Assembly (NCBI GenBank): GCA_016875635.1
Contig: VGPD01000005.1
Location: forward strand, 1-64,000
Direction of reading: 5' to 3'
DNA: 64,000 nt
From: Chloroflexota bacterium
GTDB lineage: Bacteria; Chloroflexota; Dehalococcoidia; UBA2979
The notes under the pieces are model-generated. The model made no database searches, was not told where the DNA came from, and worked only from the letters and a program-made list of their open reading frames with translations. Each line of letters opens with the position of its first letter. Positions within the stretch are counted from its first letter, which is position 1. Below are positions 10,014 through 19,624 of the stretch, one piece after another. The translations under genes were made by a program, and so were the position numbers.

Positions 10014-10433
10014 TCAGCGTGGCTCCGGTGTCGCCACGCGTACGACCTCACAGGTGACGCGGAGCTTCGCGTTGAGCGCGCCATCCGCGGTGTCCCGCAA
10101 TTCGACTTCGCCCACGACGATCCGGCCCCCCTTGCGGAGTACGCGCGCCTCGATGCTCGTGACTTCGCCACGTGCGCTGTCGAGGAACGCAACGGTCAGT
10201 TCGTGGGTGCGCCCGGCCCGCTCGCCGGGCCCCATAAGGGTGTGCAGGCATACCTGCATCGCTGCGTTGCCGAGCACCGCCACGAGGCCGCCGTTGATCG
10301 AGTCGCGGGCGCCGCGCAGCCGGACTGCCTCGCGCGGGATCGAGAGACGCGCATAGCCTTCTCGGGTCTCCTCGACTCGTACGCCGAACTGACGGAAAAA
10401 CGGGGTCGTCGACCAATCCGGAGTGCTGGTCAC
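10014..10433 (-). CDS. PaaI-type thioesterase (hotdog)
   Basis: GARDSINGGLVAVLGNAAM hotdog motif. Confidence 0.8.
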   Translation of the reverse strand: MTSTPDWSTTPFFRQFGVRVEETREGYARLSIPREAVRLRGARDSINGGLVAVLGNAAMQVCLHTLMGPGERAGRTHELTVAFLDSARGEVTSIEARVLRKGGRIVVGEVELRDTADGALNAKLRVTCEVVRVATPEPR

Positions 10434-10861
10434 GCGGCACCTCCCGGCGTCTTCTGCCGCACAGAGAACGTCGCCAGCCCCCGCAGGACCATGCGCCCGT
10501 CCGGTTCACGTCCGACGAGGTCGACGGTCGCCTCCATCTCGTTCTGGGCGGCCACGCGCGCCTCGACCGTCACCGTGCTACCCGGCGCAGCGATGAAACT
10601 CAGGTGGAGGCTCATCGTGCCGTTGGGCTGCTCGCGTTCCTCGTCCAGATGCGCCCGCACGGCAGAGAGCGCCACGACGTCGGCGACGTACGACAGCGCC
10701 GACGTCGCGAACAGCGGATCGTCATCCCGCTCGTCCCCGTACGGCAGTTCAACGGCGATCGCGGCGTAGCTCCGCGCGATCGTCACCGGCCGCACACCGA
10801 GTCGCTGTTGGTCCGCGGACCCCCAGCTTGAGCGCCATGTCTCCAAATCAGGGACGGCCAC
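10430..10861 (-). CDS. hotdog-fold thioesterase-like protein
   Basis: GTG start with upstream purine-rich RBS; GTMSLHLSFIAAPGSTVTVEARV; ATGA overlap with next gene. Confidence 0.7.
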   Translation of the reverse strand: MAVPDLETWRSSWGSADQQRLGVRPVTIARSYAAIAVELPYGDERDDDPLFATSALSYVADVVALSAVRAHLDEEREQPNGTMSLHLSFIAAPGSTVTVEARVAAQNEMEATVDLVGREPDGRMVLRGLATFSVRQKTPGGAA

Positions 10862-11086
10862 CTGGCTACCTCCTCGCCTCCGGGAACCCCGGCGGAGGCG
10901 AAAGCGTACCGAGGCCTCCCGTCTGAACGGAAGCGATGGACAGCCACTCGGCCGCTCCCACTGCCGTTCCCACCTGGCACATGACCTTCGGCCCTCGCGG
11001 CGAGCCCGGGACAGCGGCACGATTGCTGCCTCAGGGGCGTCAGCAGTCGCGCGCCCCGTCAGGACGAGCATGGAGGAAGCGTCGCG

Positions 11087-12451
11087 ATGGCGAACGACAC
11101 CAAATACCTGCTGGACGAATCCAGGATCCCGACGCACTGGTACAACATCCAGGCGGACCTGCCGCACCCGCTTGCGCCGCCGCTGCACCCCGGGACGGGG
11201 CAGCCGATCGGCCCGGCCGACCTCGCGCCGCTGTTCCCGATGGGGGCGATCCTGCAGGAGGTTTCAACGGAGCGGTGGATCGAGATCCCGGAGCCGGTGC
11301 GCGAGGCCTACCGGTTGTACCGGCCTTCGCCTCTGTATCGCGCCCGCCGCCTGGAGCGGGCGCTCCAGACCCCAGCCCACATCTACTACAAGTACGAAGG
11401 TGTGAGTCCCGTCGGCTCGCACAAGGTGAACTCCGCCCTGGCGCAGGTCTACATGAACAAGCAGGAGGGCGTGAAGCGGATCACGACCGAGACGGGCGCC
11501 GGGCAATGGGGCTCGGCGCTCGCGTTCGCCTGCCAGATGTTCGGCATCGAGTTGAAGATCTACATGGTGAAGGTCTCCTACGAACAGAAGCCGTACCGCA
11601 AGGCGATGATGCATGTGTTCGGGGCGGACGTGGTGCCGAGCCCGAGCCCGGACACCAACGCCGGGCGTTCCGTGCTGGGGGAAGACCCGCACTCTAGCGG
11701 CTCGCTGGGCATCGCGATCTCCGAGGCGGTCGAGGACGCGGCCTCGCGGGAGGACACCAAGTACTCGCTGGGCTCGGTGCTGAACCATGTGCTGCTGCAC
11801 CAGACCGTCATTGGCCAGGAGGCACAGGCGCAGATGGAGATGGCGGGCGAGATGCCCGACGTGGTGATCGGCTGCGTGGGGGGCGGTTCGAACTACGCGG
11901 GACTCGCCTTCCCGTTCATGCGTGCCCGGATGGCGGGGGAGTCGAAGACACGGTTCGTGGCGGCGGAGCCCGCCTCGTGCCCCTCGCTGACGAAGGGGCT
12001 GTACACGTACGACTTCGGCGACACGGTTGGCCTCACGCCGCTCGTGAAAATGCACACGCTGGGGCACGCGTTCATGCCGCCGGCGATCCATGCCGGCGGG
12101 CTGCGGTACCACGGGATGGCGCCGCTGATCAGCCAGTTGCACGCGGACGGCTTCATCGACGCGCGCGCGTTCCCGCAGAACAGCGTGTTCGATGCGGCCG
12201 TGCAATTCACGCGCGCCGAGGGCATCCTGCCGGCGCCCGAATCGGCGCACGCCATCCGCGCGGCGATCGACGAGGCGATCGAGGCACGCGAGGCGGAGAC
12301 CGCTCGGACCATCCTCTTCAACCTCTCGGGGCACGGGTTTCTGGACTTGGGCGCGTACGAGCAGTACCTCGCCGGCGACCTGGAGGATTACGAGTACCCG
12401 GCGGACCGGATCGAGGAGGCGCTGAAGGGGATCCCGAAGGTCGCCTCGTAG
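11087..12451 (+). CDS. TrpB2-type tryptophan synthase beta-like PLP enzyme
   Basis: [57 protein letters not shown]. Confidence 0.9.
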   Translation: MANDTKYLLDESRIPTHWYNIQADLPHPLAPPLHPGTGQPIGPADLAPLFPMGAILQEVSTERWIEIPEPVREAYRLYRPSPLYRARRLERALQTPAHIYYKYEGVSPVGSHKVNSALAQVYMNKQEGVKRITTETGAGQWGSALAFACQMFGIELKIYMVKVSYEQKPYRKAMMHVFGADVVPSPSPDTNAGRSVLGEDPHSSGSLGIAISEAVEDAASREDTKYSLGSVLNHVLLHQTVIGQEAQAQMEMAGEMPDVVIGCVGGGSNYAGLAFPFMRARMAGESKTRFVAAEPASCPSLTKGLYTYDFGDTVGLTPLVKMHTLGHAFMPPAIHAGGLRYHGMAPLISQLHADGFIDARAFPQNSVFDAAVQFTRAEGILPAPESAHAIRAAIDEAIEAREAETARTILFNLSGHGFLDLGAYEQYLAGDLEDYEYPADRIEEALKGIPKVAS

Positions 12452-12557
12452 ATCCAAAGGAAGCCACGAACGAGACGGCGCCCGCATGGGCACCGTCTTT
12501 GCGCAAGTGGGACACTGCCCCGGCTGAGCGAGCGGAGTCGACGACTGGGAGGGCGAG

Positions 12558-13403
12558 ATGGGCAAGCTGGACGGGAAGGTCGCGCTGATCACGGGCGCCA
12601 GCCGCGGCATCGGCCAGGGGATCGCGGAGGAGTTCGCGCGCGAGGGCGCGAAGGTGGTGTGCGCCGCGCGCACGCTGCATGAGGGCGACCACATGCTGGC
12701 GGGGAGCCTCGACCGGACGGTGACGCGGATCCGCGACGCGGGCGGCGAGGCGCTGGCCGTCACGGCAGACGTGTCGAAGGAAGAGGACTGCAACCGCATC
12801 GTCGAGGAGGCGAAGGCCGCCTTCGGCCCGGTCGACATCCTCATCAACAACGCCGCACTGAACTACTACATCCCGATCGTCGACTACCCGGCGAGCCGGT
12901 GGATTCGGGCCTTCGCGGTGAACGTCCACGGGCCGTTCATGCTCTCGCGCGCCGTCCTGCCGGACATGATCGCGAAGCGCTCCGGTGCCATCGTGAACAT
13001 CTCCTCGGTGGGTGCGATCGGGCCGGGCCGAGGGCCCTACCCCGGCGCGAAGGCGACAGGCGGCGTGATGTACGGCGCGTCGAAGGCCGCACTGGAACGG
13101 TTCACGCAGGGTCTCGCGCAGGAGGTCTACGAGTACGGCGTCACGGTCGCCTGCTACTCCCCGGGCATCGGCGTCGCGACCGAGGGCACGGTGCACTTCG
13201 GCCTCGCCAAGAGCCTCGACGACCCGGACCGCGAGCCGATGTCGATGATGTCCCGCGCCGCTCTACTGCTGGCGACGGAGCCGCTGGACAAGGTGACGGG
13301 GCGGGTGACGTACAGCCAGGAGATCCTGAAGGATTTCGGCTGGATCAGCGAGGGCCATGGCCTCGGCATCGACCGGCCGGGGTCGGGGTTCTCACGGATG
13401 TAG
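12558..13403 (+). CDS. SDR-family oxidoreductase
   Basis: ALITGASRGIGQGIAEEF, NNAALNYY, YGASKAALERF. Confidence 0.95.
   Translation: MGKLDGKVALITGASRGIGQGIAEEFAREGAKVVCAARTLHEGDHMLAGSLDRTVTRIRDAGGEALAVTADVSKEEDCNRIVEEAKAAFGPVDILINNAALNYYIPIVDYPASRWIRAFAVNVHGPFMLSRAVLPDMIAKRSGAIVNISSVGAIGPGRGPYPGAKATGGVMYGASKAALERFTQGLAQEVYEYGVTVACYSPGIGVATEGTVHFGLAKSLDDPDREPMSMMSRAALLLATEPLDKVTGRVTYSQEILKDFGWISEGHGLGIDRPGSGFSRM
13349..13402 (+). repeat. direct repeat copy 1 (3' end of SDR gene)
   Basis: cgagggccatggcctcggcatcgaccg... ttctcacggatgta; matches 13979..14031 with about 4 substitutions and one indel. Confidence 0.9.
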
Positions 13404-13462
13404 CACGCTGCTCTTCATGCTTCGTTCACTTTTAACGTGCCACCAACCCCTACGATTCGGCA

Positions 13463-13966
13463 ATGAACCTGACGCGCCCCACAATCGTCCTAGCGTCGCT
13501 CGCCGCGGTACTCATGCTGGCATGCGGGCCCGAGGGCGGTCGTCCGGAGACATCGACTGCTGCGCCCGAGGTAGCAACTACCGAGACCTCAACGGGCGGC
13601 TCTGTACGGGTGCCCAAGGGGTATCAGCCTCCGAACGACCGGGTACCGTCGACCGGCGCGACTATCCCGGTCAACGGGAAGCCCACGCTCGTCTACGTCG
13701 ATGCGATCTGGTGACCGTTCTGCGCAATCGCGCGGCCCGTCGTGCACGGGCTTCGATACGACTACCAGGACCGAGTGAACTTCGTCATCCTCGACTACGA
13801 CATCGAGGCAGACGGACGACTGGCACAGCGGCTCGGCGTCCGTGCACACCCCGCGTACGCGGTCATACAACCTGACGGCGAGCGTGTGATCGAACGCAGA
13901 TTCGGTGCGTTGGACGCTGTCGCCCTACGCGCGCTGCTCGATTCGCTCGCGTCGGTACCTCGGTAA
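13463..13966 (+). CDS. candidate selenoprotein: thioredoxin-like lipoprotein, Sec at in-frame UGA codon 84 (13712..13714)
   Basis: Lipobox LMLAC; GKPTLVYVDAIW-UGA-PFCAIARP; same frame continues through cis-Pro-like HPAYAVIQPDGERV to 13966. Confidence 0.7.
13731..13755 (+). promoter_or_regulatory. candidate bacterial SECIS hairpin
   Basis: GCCCGT-CGTGC-ACGGGC perfect 6-bp stem (13735..13751) with further outer pairs; apical loop starts 26 nt after UGA. Confidence 0.55.
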
Positions 13967-13978
13967 CGTCCAAGCGAT

Positions 13979-14031
13979 CGAGGGCCATGGCCTCGGCATC
14001 GACCGACCAGGCTCGGGTTCTCACGGATGTA
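13979..14031 (+). repeat. direct repeat copy 2 (orphan copy of SDR gene 3' end)
   Basis: 27 bp identical block cgagggccatggcctcggcatcgaccg plus 14 bp identical ttctcacggatgta. Confidence 0.9.
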
Positions 14032-14041
14032 ACAATGGCCC

Positions 14042-14095
14042 GACCCCAACATGGACGGCGCCCCTGGAGGGAGGGGCGCCGTCCATGTTGGGGTC
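14042..14095. terminator. very long perfect hairpin, possible bidirectional terminator
   Basis: 24-bp perfect arms gaccccaacatggacggcgcccct / aggggcgccgtccatgttggggtc, 6-nt loop. Confidence 0.6.
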
Positions 14096-14135
14096 CAGGC
14101 GGCCGCGTCGGGGGTGGACGACGCAGCCGACGTGG

Positions 14136-16142
14136 TCAGGAGCCGATACGACCGCCGTCGTGCTTGGTCACGACGATGAGGCTCGGCAGCGCGGGCCAGG
14201 TGCCATCCGGCCAAACGCTTTGCGGCTCGTTGGGGCCCTTCCCACCCTCACCGGGGTGCTGGATGTTGGCGAAGAGTGCGCGGTAGTCCGTGCTGAACTC
14301 CGGCCCGCAGACCTCCGCACCGGGAGGAGAGTTCAGGAAGGCCTGCAGCTTCCCGCGATCCGGCCCGGCGATCGGGACGGCGAAGATCGAGTCGTTCTTC
14401 TTGATCGGGTTGAACTGGCCGTCCGTGGCGATCCACATGTTGCCGATCCCATCGAAGGCGACGTTGTCCGGTGCCCCGATCGCGCTCACGTCACGCTTGT
14501 CGAAGCCGGCGTAATAGGTGTCCGAATTCGAAGGATCACCGCAGACCATGAAGATCGACCAGGTGAACCGTGTCGACGCGAAGTCGCCGTTGCGCTCGTC
14601 CATCTCGATGATGTGACCGGCGGCGTTGTTCGGCCGCGGGTTCGGGCCGTCGATCTGGGCGACGGTGCGGCCGGTGTTGTTCGTGCACACCATGTAGATA
14701 CGATTGTTCGCCGGGTTGATCTCCACGTCCTCGGGGCGGTCCATCGGGGTGGCCTTCACGGCGTCACCGGCGCCTCGGGTGTTGACGAGGACCTGCAACA
14801 CCGTCCAGTTCGCAAGCGCGCCCTTGCCGGCCTCAAGCGGGATCCACTCGCCCGTGCCGTCGTCCGAGAACTTCGCGACATACAACGTGCCCTCGTCCAG
14901 CAGGGCCATGTTGGCAGCCTTCGCGCTGGGGGACGGGTTGTAGATGCCCTTCGAGACGAACTTGTAGAGGTAGTCGAACCGCTCGTCGTCCCCGGAATAG
15001 ACCACGACCTGGCCGGAACTGGCGATGCCGACTGAGGCCGCCTCGTGCTTGAACCGACCGAGGGCGGTGCGCTTCTTCGGGACGAACGTCTGGTCATACG
15101 GGTCGATCTCGACGAGGTACCCGAACCGGTTGACCTCGTTTGGCTCCTTCGCCGCGTCAAAGCGGTCGATCAGCCGCTCCCACTGGCGCTCGGTCGTCTT
15201 CCCGGGCACGCCGTAGCGCTTGTTCATCGCCTTCTGAGGGGTCGTGTCAGTCAGACTGTCGCTGTTGCCGAAATACTGGTTGAAGTTCTCCTCCGCGGTG
15301 AGGACCGTCCCCCACGGGGTGCGACCACCGGCGCAGTTGTTGAGCGTGCCCAGGACGGTGGTGCCAGTGGGGTCGGCCGAGGTCTTCATCATCGCATCGC
15401 CCCGGAGCGGTCTCGTGATCTCGATGGGAGTCGTGCCGGTAATGCGGGGGTTGTAGCGCGAGTCCAATCTCGGCGCCCAGACCACACCCAGACGGGCCAG
15501 CTCGACGAAGGTCATGCCGTGGGCGGCCAGCTAGACGTCGACCTGGGCCCGGGTCGCGGTCGCCCCGCTGTACGAGCGGAACATGCGGGAACCCTCGGTG
15601 TATTCGTGGTTGATGGCCATGATGCCACCGGTCGACCCCTCGAGCGGGAAGAAGACGTTGAGGTCGCAGTTGTAGCCGAAGGTCTTCGCCTGGAGTTCAG
15701 CGGAGACATTGTCGAGAGTCATACGCGGGGTATTCGGGAAGATCGGGTCGCCCCAGCGAAGCACGACCTGCGACGTGTAACCCGGTGCCACGACGACCGT
15801 GTCGGCCGTGTGGAGCGGGATACCGGCGAACCCGAGGCTCCGGCCCTCAATGGCAGCCTCGGCACGCCTCGCGCCGACGGGGGTACCGAGCAGGCCCGAG
15901 GCGAGCGGGGTACCAGCCGCGACCAGCGGGATCGCGGCCGCTGCCGCACCCTTGATGAGCGAACGACGGCCGAAGCGACGCGCCATGATGGAGGCCATGC
16001 TGTCGCGGCCATGCTGCTCGTTCGGCGCCTCGTGGAAGCAGGCGCCGGCACACTTCCAGATGCACTTGTTCGGGATCAGGGCATTGCGGTCTTCGACGAA
16101 CTGCAGAGGCTGCGGTTCAGGTCGCTCGGGCGTGATGGACAT
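14136..16142 (-). pseudogene. PhoX-family (DUF839) phosphatase interrupted by in-frame TAG at 15531..15533
   Basis: 15531..16142 and 14136..15515 are collinear in one frame; Tat-like RRFGRRSLIKGAAAAA; LTAEENFNQYFGN, VNRFGYLVEIDPYDQ. Confidence 0.8.
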
Positions 16143-16362
16143 CGATACTCCGCTCTTTTGCAGGGGTGAATGCCGCTGGTGATGGCACTCAGAGCGTCGA
16201 GTGTGCCCGTTAACGCGCGGTGCGCGCGGAGTTAATGGAACGACAGCGCGGGGTTAAATCGGCCAGAGGCCGCGAGGCGTGACAGCTCGGTGGGCCGGCG
16301 CACGAGAGCAATCGTCGGATCACCCGACACGGCATGGCGGAGGGTGCGATCGCCCGCGTCGA

Positions 16363-17469
16363 CTAGCCGAGACGGTAGAGCGGCGACCCGTCGGCGCGGG
16401 CGATCGCGCGCGTCTGCGGGATCGTCTGGTTGCCAAAGGTCGACAGCCAGGCGGAATGCTTCCCCGGCCCGCCCGCCACGACGATGTGCAGATCCTCCGG
16501 GCGGTCGATGACCGGGTAGTCGAGGTCCATCCGATCAGCCTCGGCTTCCCGCCCCGCCGGCAGACGGAAGCGATAGTCGCCCCGGAACCACGGGTCGAGG
16601 AGGCGCGATGGGTAGCGGGCGTGTTCGAAGATGAACCGCTGGATCGCGCCTCGATCGTATCCGTCCGCGGCGATCGTCACCGCATGCTCAGGCCCGAGGA
16701 CGAGGACGGGCTCACCGCCACGGAACAGGTTGTTGCTCCCGGCCTCCCCCATCGAACCGGCGATGGTGCGAAGGACCCCTTCGCCGGTGTTGCTCCCGTG
16801 CTCCTGGATATTGTGTGGCCCCTCGCAGGCAAAGACCGTGACGGTGCTCGTGGAGGCGTCGAAGCCGCGGCCCACGTGGTACGGGCCCCAGGGGTTGGCG
16901 CGCTCATTCTCTGCGGCACAGAAGGAGAACTTCGCGGGAGAGCCCTGAGTGGCGCGGTCGCCCGCGCCCGGCCAGGCGCCGCCGACGGTGAGCTGCACCA
17001 GCCGTACGGCGCGGCCCAACGTGGCATTCGAGGGGAACCCGGGGCCGAAGCACCCGGTCCCGGAAGCGATCTCCGCCTGCTCAGCCAGCGGCCCGTTCAC
17101 CAGCACGAACACGCCGCAGGAGTGAGTGGTCGAGTTGACCGAGGCGATGTTGAAGGCCGGATCGACGATGCCCTCAAAGGCCGCGATGAGGATCGGGAAG
17201 AGGCGCGGCTCACAGCCGGCCATGACGGCATTCACGGCGATCGCGTGGACGGTGAGTTCTCCCCGTCGGGGGGGGATGATGCCGAGCACCTCGAGCGGGT
17301 CGCGGTCGGTGGCGGCGAGCATCGCGGCCACGCGCTCCTCGGTGGGCGGCACGACGGGAAGGCCGTCACCCATCTGGCGACGGGCAAGCTCGCGGCCAAG
17401 CGTCGCGATATCGGCTGGAACCTCGATGAGGTCGGGGAGGCGGCCGCGGGCCTTCGATGGCTCGGTCAT
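16363..17469 (-). CDS. conserved hypothetical, operonic with UGSC-family gene
   Basis: ATGA overlap with the upstream UGSC reading frame; long conserved-looking coding frame. Confidence 0.75.
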   Translation of the reverse strand: MTEPSKARGRLPDLIEVPADIATLGRELARRQMGDGLPVVPPTEERVAAMLAATDRDPLEVLGIIPPRRGELTVHAIAVNAVMAGCEPRLFPILIAAFEGIVDPAFNIASVNSTTHSCGVFVLVNGPLAEQAEIASGTGCFGPGFPSNATLGRAVRLVQLTVGGAWPGAGDRATQGSPAKFSFCAAENERANPWGPYHVGRGFDASTSTVTVFACEGPHNIQEHGSNTGEGVLRTIAGSMGEAGSNNLFRGGEPVLVLGPEHAVTIAADGYDRGAIQRFIFEHARYPSRLLDPWFRGDYRFRLPAGREAEADRMDLDYPVIDRPEDLHIVVAGGPGKHSAWLSTFGNQTIPQTRAIARADGSPLYRLG

Positions 17470-17999
17470 GACGGCTCCGTGAGATGGGCGATCACTTCGT
17501 CGATGGCAGCGTGCGCCTTGGCGACGACCTCGGGCGGCTTGATGCCGCCTAGCGGGTGTGGGAGGGCGACGCGATGCAGATCGGGAAGGCCTCGCTGGAC
17601 GGTCTCCATGTGCACGAGTTCGGCGAACTCATCGGTACCGACGACGACCGCCGGGATGTCTTCGGATTCGAGCAGGACGGCGGCGTGGACACTCCACGTC
17701 GTGCAGGACCCTCAGTCGGCCGATCCGACAAGGACAAAGTCGCAGTCACGAAGCCGTTCCATGACCCGCTTGCTGGGTGGGCCAGCGATCGGCTTGTCCT
17801 CGATGATGAGATCGCCGAGGTCCATGCGCTCGCGCATCGCGTCGACCATGGAGGTGAGAAGCAGGCGGACGTTGGGCTTGCGGTTCTCGAGGATGCCGGG
17901 ACGTAACCCGGCGAGAGACTTCGGGCGCGCGGCCAGCGTGCTGCGCTGTTCGAGGATGTGACCACGCGGGTCGAAGATGCGAATGCTGTCGTCAGCCAT
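17466..17999 (-). CDS. UGSC-family selenoprotein, Sec at in-frame UGA codon 96 (17714..17712)
   Basis: MADDSIRIFDPRG...RDCDFVLVGSAD-UGA-GSCTTWSVHAAVLLESEDIPAVVVGTDEFAELV...AHLTEPS; same frame continues to TGA overlapping the next ATG. Confidence 0.85.
17681..17701 (-). promoter_or_regulatory. candidate bacterial SECIS hairpin
   Basis: RNA strand CGUGGA-GUG-UCCACG (17698..17684) plus outer GC pairs; loop begins 19 nt after UGA. Confidence 0.55.
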
Positions 18000-18013
18000 C
18001 GGAGCCTCCCCGG

Positions 18014-18265
18014 CTACGCCAGTTTCGCATAAATGAGGGCCTTCAACTCGTCGACGTCGGGGTGACGGTCCGCTGCGGCCTTGCTGAACACGAGCTCGCC
18101 GTCGACCTTCCACTCGTGGCGTCCGCCACCGGACGGAATGATGGTGACGCGCTTCACGTCGTGCTGGATGTCGGCCATGATCTCGCCGAGCAGCCATCCA
18201 ACGCGGGGATAGTAGCCGCACTCCGCACAGTACTCGACGGTGATGTCGACCCCGGTGTCACTCAT
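18014..18265 (-). CDS. Rdx-family (SelW/SelT-like) redox protein with CxxC
   Basis: ITVEYCAECGYYPRVGWLLGEI ... WKVDGELVFSKAAADRHPDVDELKALI. Confidence 0.85.
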   Translation of the reverse strand: MSDTGVDITVEYCAECGYYPRVGWLLGEIMADIQHDVKRVTIIPSGGGRHEWKVDGELVFSKAAADRHPDVDELKALIYAKLA

Positions 18266-18335
18266 CGCGTTGCCTTCGGTTCACGTCGAGGCAGGACGTC
18301 GCTCAGACTCTGCCGTACTGGACGCCACAAACTCG

Positions 18336-19127
18336 CTAGACGACCGGCGACGAGCCTCCGTCGATATTGATGGAGGCGCCAGTGACGTACGAGGCGCGTT
18401 CGGAAGCGAGGAAGCAGATGACGTCGCCGGCTTCGGCGGCCTCGCCGACCCGGCCAAGCGGGACACGTTCTCCCATGCCCGAGTAGAACTGCTCCAGCGT
18501 GGCCGACGGATCGCGTTCCTGCATCCGCTCATACCGGCGTTCGTGCTGGCCGCTCTTGATGAGGCCAATGCAGACCGTGTTCACCAGGATGTTGTCCGGC
18601 GCATAGTCGCGCGACATCGCCTTCGTGAGGGCTATGCCGGCCGCACGCGCCATCGAGGTCGGAAGCGAACCAGCGCCGGGCGCCTTACCGCCACCGGTCG
18701 TGGTATTGATGATGCGGCCGCCACCGGCAGCCTTCATGTAGGGGATCACTGCGCGGGAGCAGTAGACCGCGCCGTAGACCTTGATGCCGAGGTCGGTCTC
18801 CCAGACTTCGTCGGAGACGTCCTCGAATTTGTGCGCAGCAGAAGTCCCGGCGTTATTGACGAGGATGTCGACGCCCCCCCACTTCGCGACGACCTGGGCG
18901 ACCGCGGCCTTCACCTGGGCTTCGTCCATGACGTCCGCAGAGAGGGCGAGGACATCGCCACCGACAGCGCGGATCTCGGCGGCAGCCGTCTCGAGTTTGT
19001 CCTGGGCACGGGCGACGATCGCCACGCGAGCGCCCTCGCGCGCCATGGAGAGCGCAGCGGCCTTGCCGATGCCGTCACTCCCGCCGGTGATGATCGCGAT
19101 CTTGCCCTTGAGTCCGAGATCCACCAC
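18336..19127 (-). CDS. SDR-family oxidoreductase
   Basis: IAIITGGSDGIGKAAALSMAREG, NNAGTSAAH; GTG start downstream of ggaggac RBS. Confidence 0.9.
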   Translation of the reverse strand: MVDLGLKGKIAIITGGSDGIGKAAALSMAREGARVAIVARAQDKLETAAAEIRAVGGDVLALSADVMDEAQVKAAVAQVVAKWGGVDILVNNAGTSAAHKFEDVSDEVWETDLGIKVYGAVYCSRAVIPYMKAAGGGRIINTTTGGGKAPGAGSLPTSMARAAGIALTKAMSRDYAPDNILVNTVCIGLIKSGQHERRYERMQERDPSATLEQFYSGMGERVPLGRVGEAAEAGDVICFLASERASYVTGASINIDGGSSPVV

Positions 19128-19207
19128 TGTCCTCCAATACTGCCCGCACGTGTCCATCGCTCGGCGTCCGTCCATTACCGCCGCGCCAGGAGCCGCAAGC
19201 CACGGGG

Positions 19208-19624
19208 CTACGGCTTGGTGTTGTCCCAGGAGGCGATCTTCCGTGGCCGGACACGGACATACGCCATGCCCCGGCGCGCCTCGGTCGGGAGTTGGTCGTC
19301 GGGCGTACCGCGCCGGCGTGCGCCGTCACGCAGCAGTTCGAGGACCGCCGCCGGTTCCTCGATGAGAGTCGCGTCGCCACGAATCACGACGCCTTTCAGT
19401 TCCTTCATCGTGTGGCCGGATTCAACGGTCACAGCGACCTTCGGGTTGCGGCCGATGTTGACCTTCCGCTGCCCCCGGACGGGGAGCACCACGTCCTCCC
19501 CCGACCGGAAGAACCCGAGTGGTACAGCGTGGGGATAGCCGTCCTTGCCAATCGTCGACAGCACGGCGTAGCCACCGTGGCTGTCGAGATAGGCATTCAC
19601 CTCGTCGGGTGTCATCTCCGCCAT
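19208..19624 (-). CDS. pyridoxamine 5'-phosphate oxidase-family FMN protein
   Basis: YAVLSTIGKDGYPHAVPLGFF ... RKVNIGRNPKVAVTVE. Confidence 0.85.
   Translation of the reverse strand: MAEMTPDEVNAYLDSHGGYAVLSTIGKDGYPHAVPLGFFRSGEDVVLPVRGQRKVNIGRNPKVAVTVESGHTMKELKGVVIRGDATLIEEPAAVLELLRDGARRRGTPDDQLPTEARRGMAYVRVRPRKIASWDNTKP

Noticed and set aside
17549-17965. ORF 17549..17965 minus as a real gene
   Set aside because: It is the wrong frame; the true coding frame is the UGSC frame running through the UGA at 17712.
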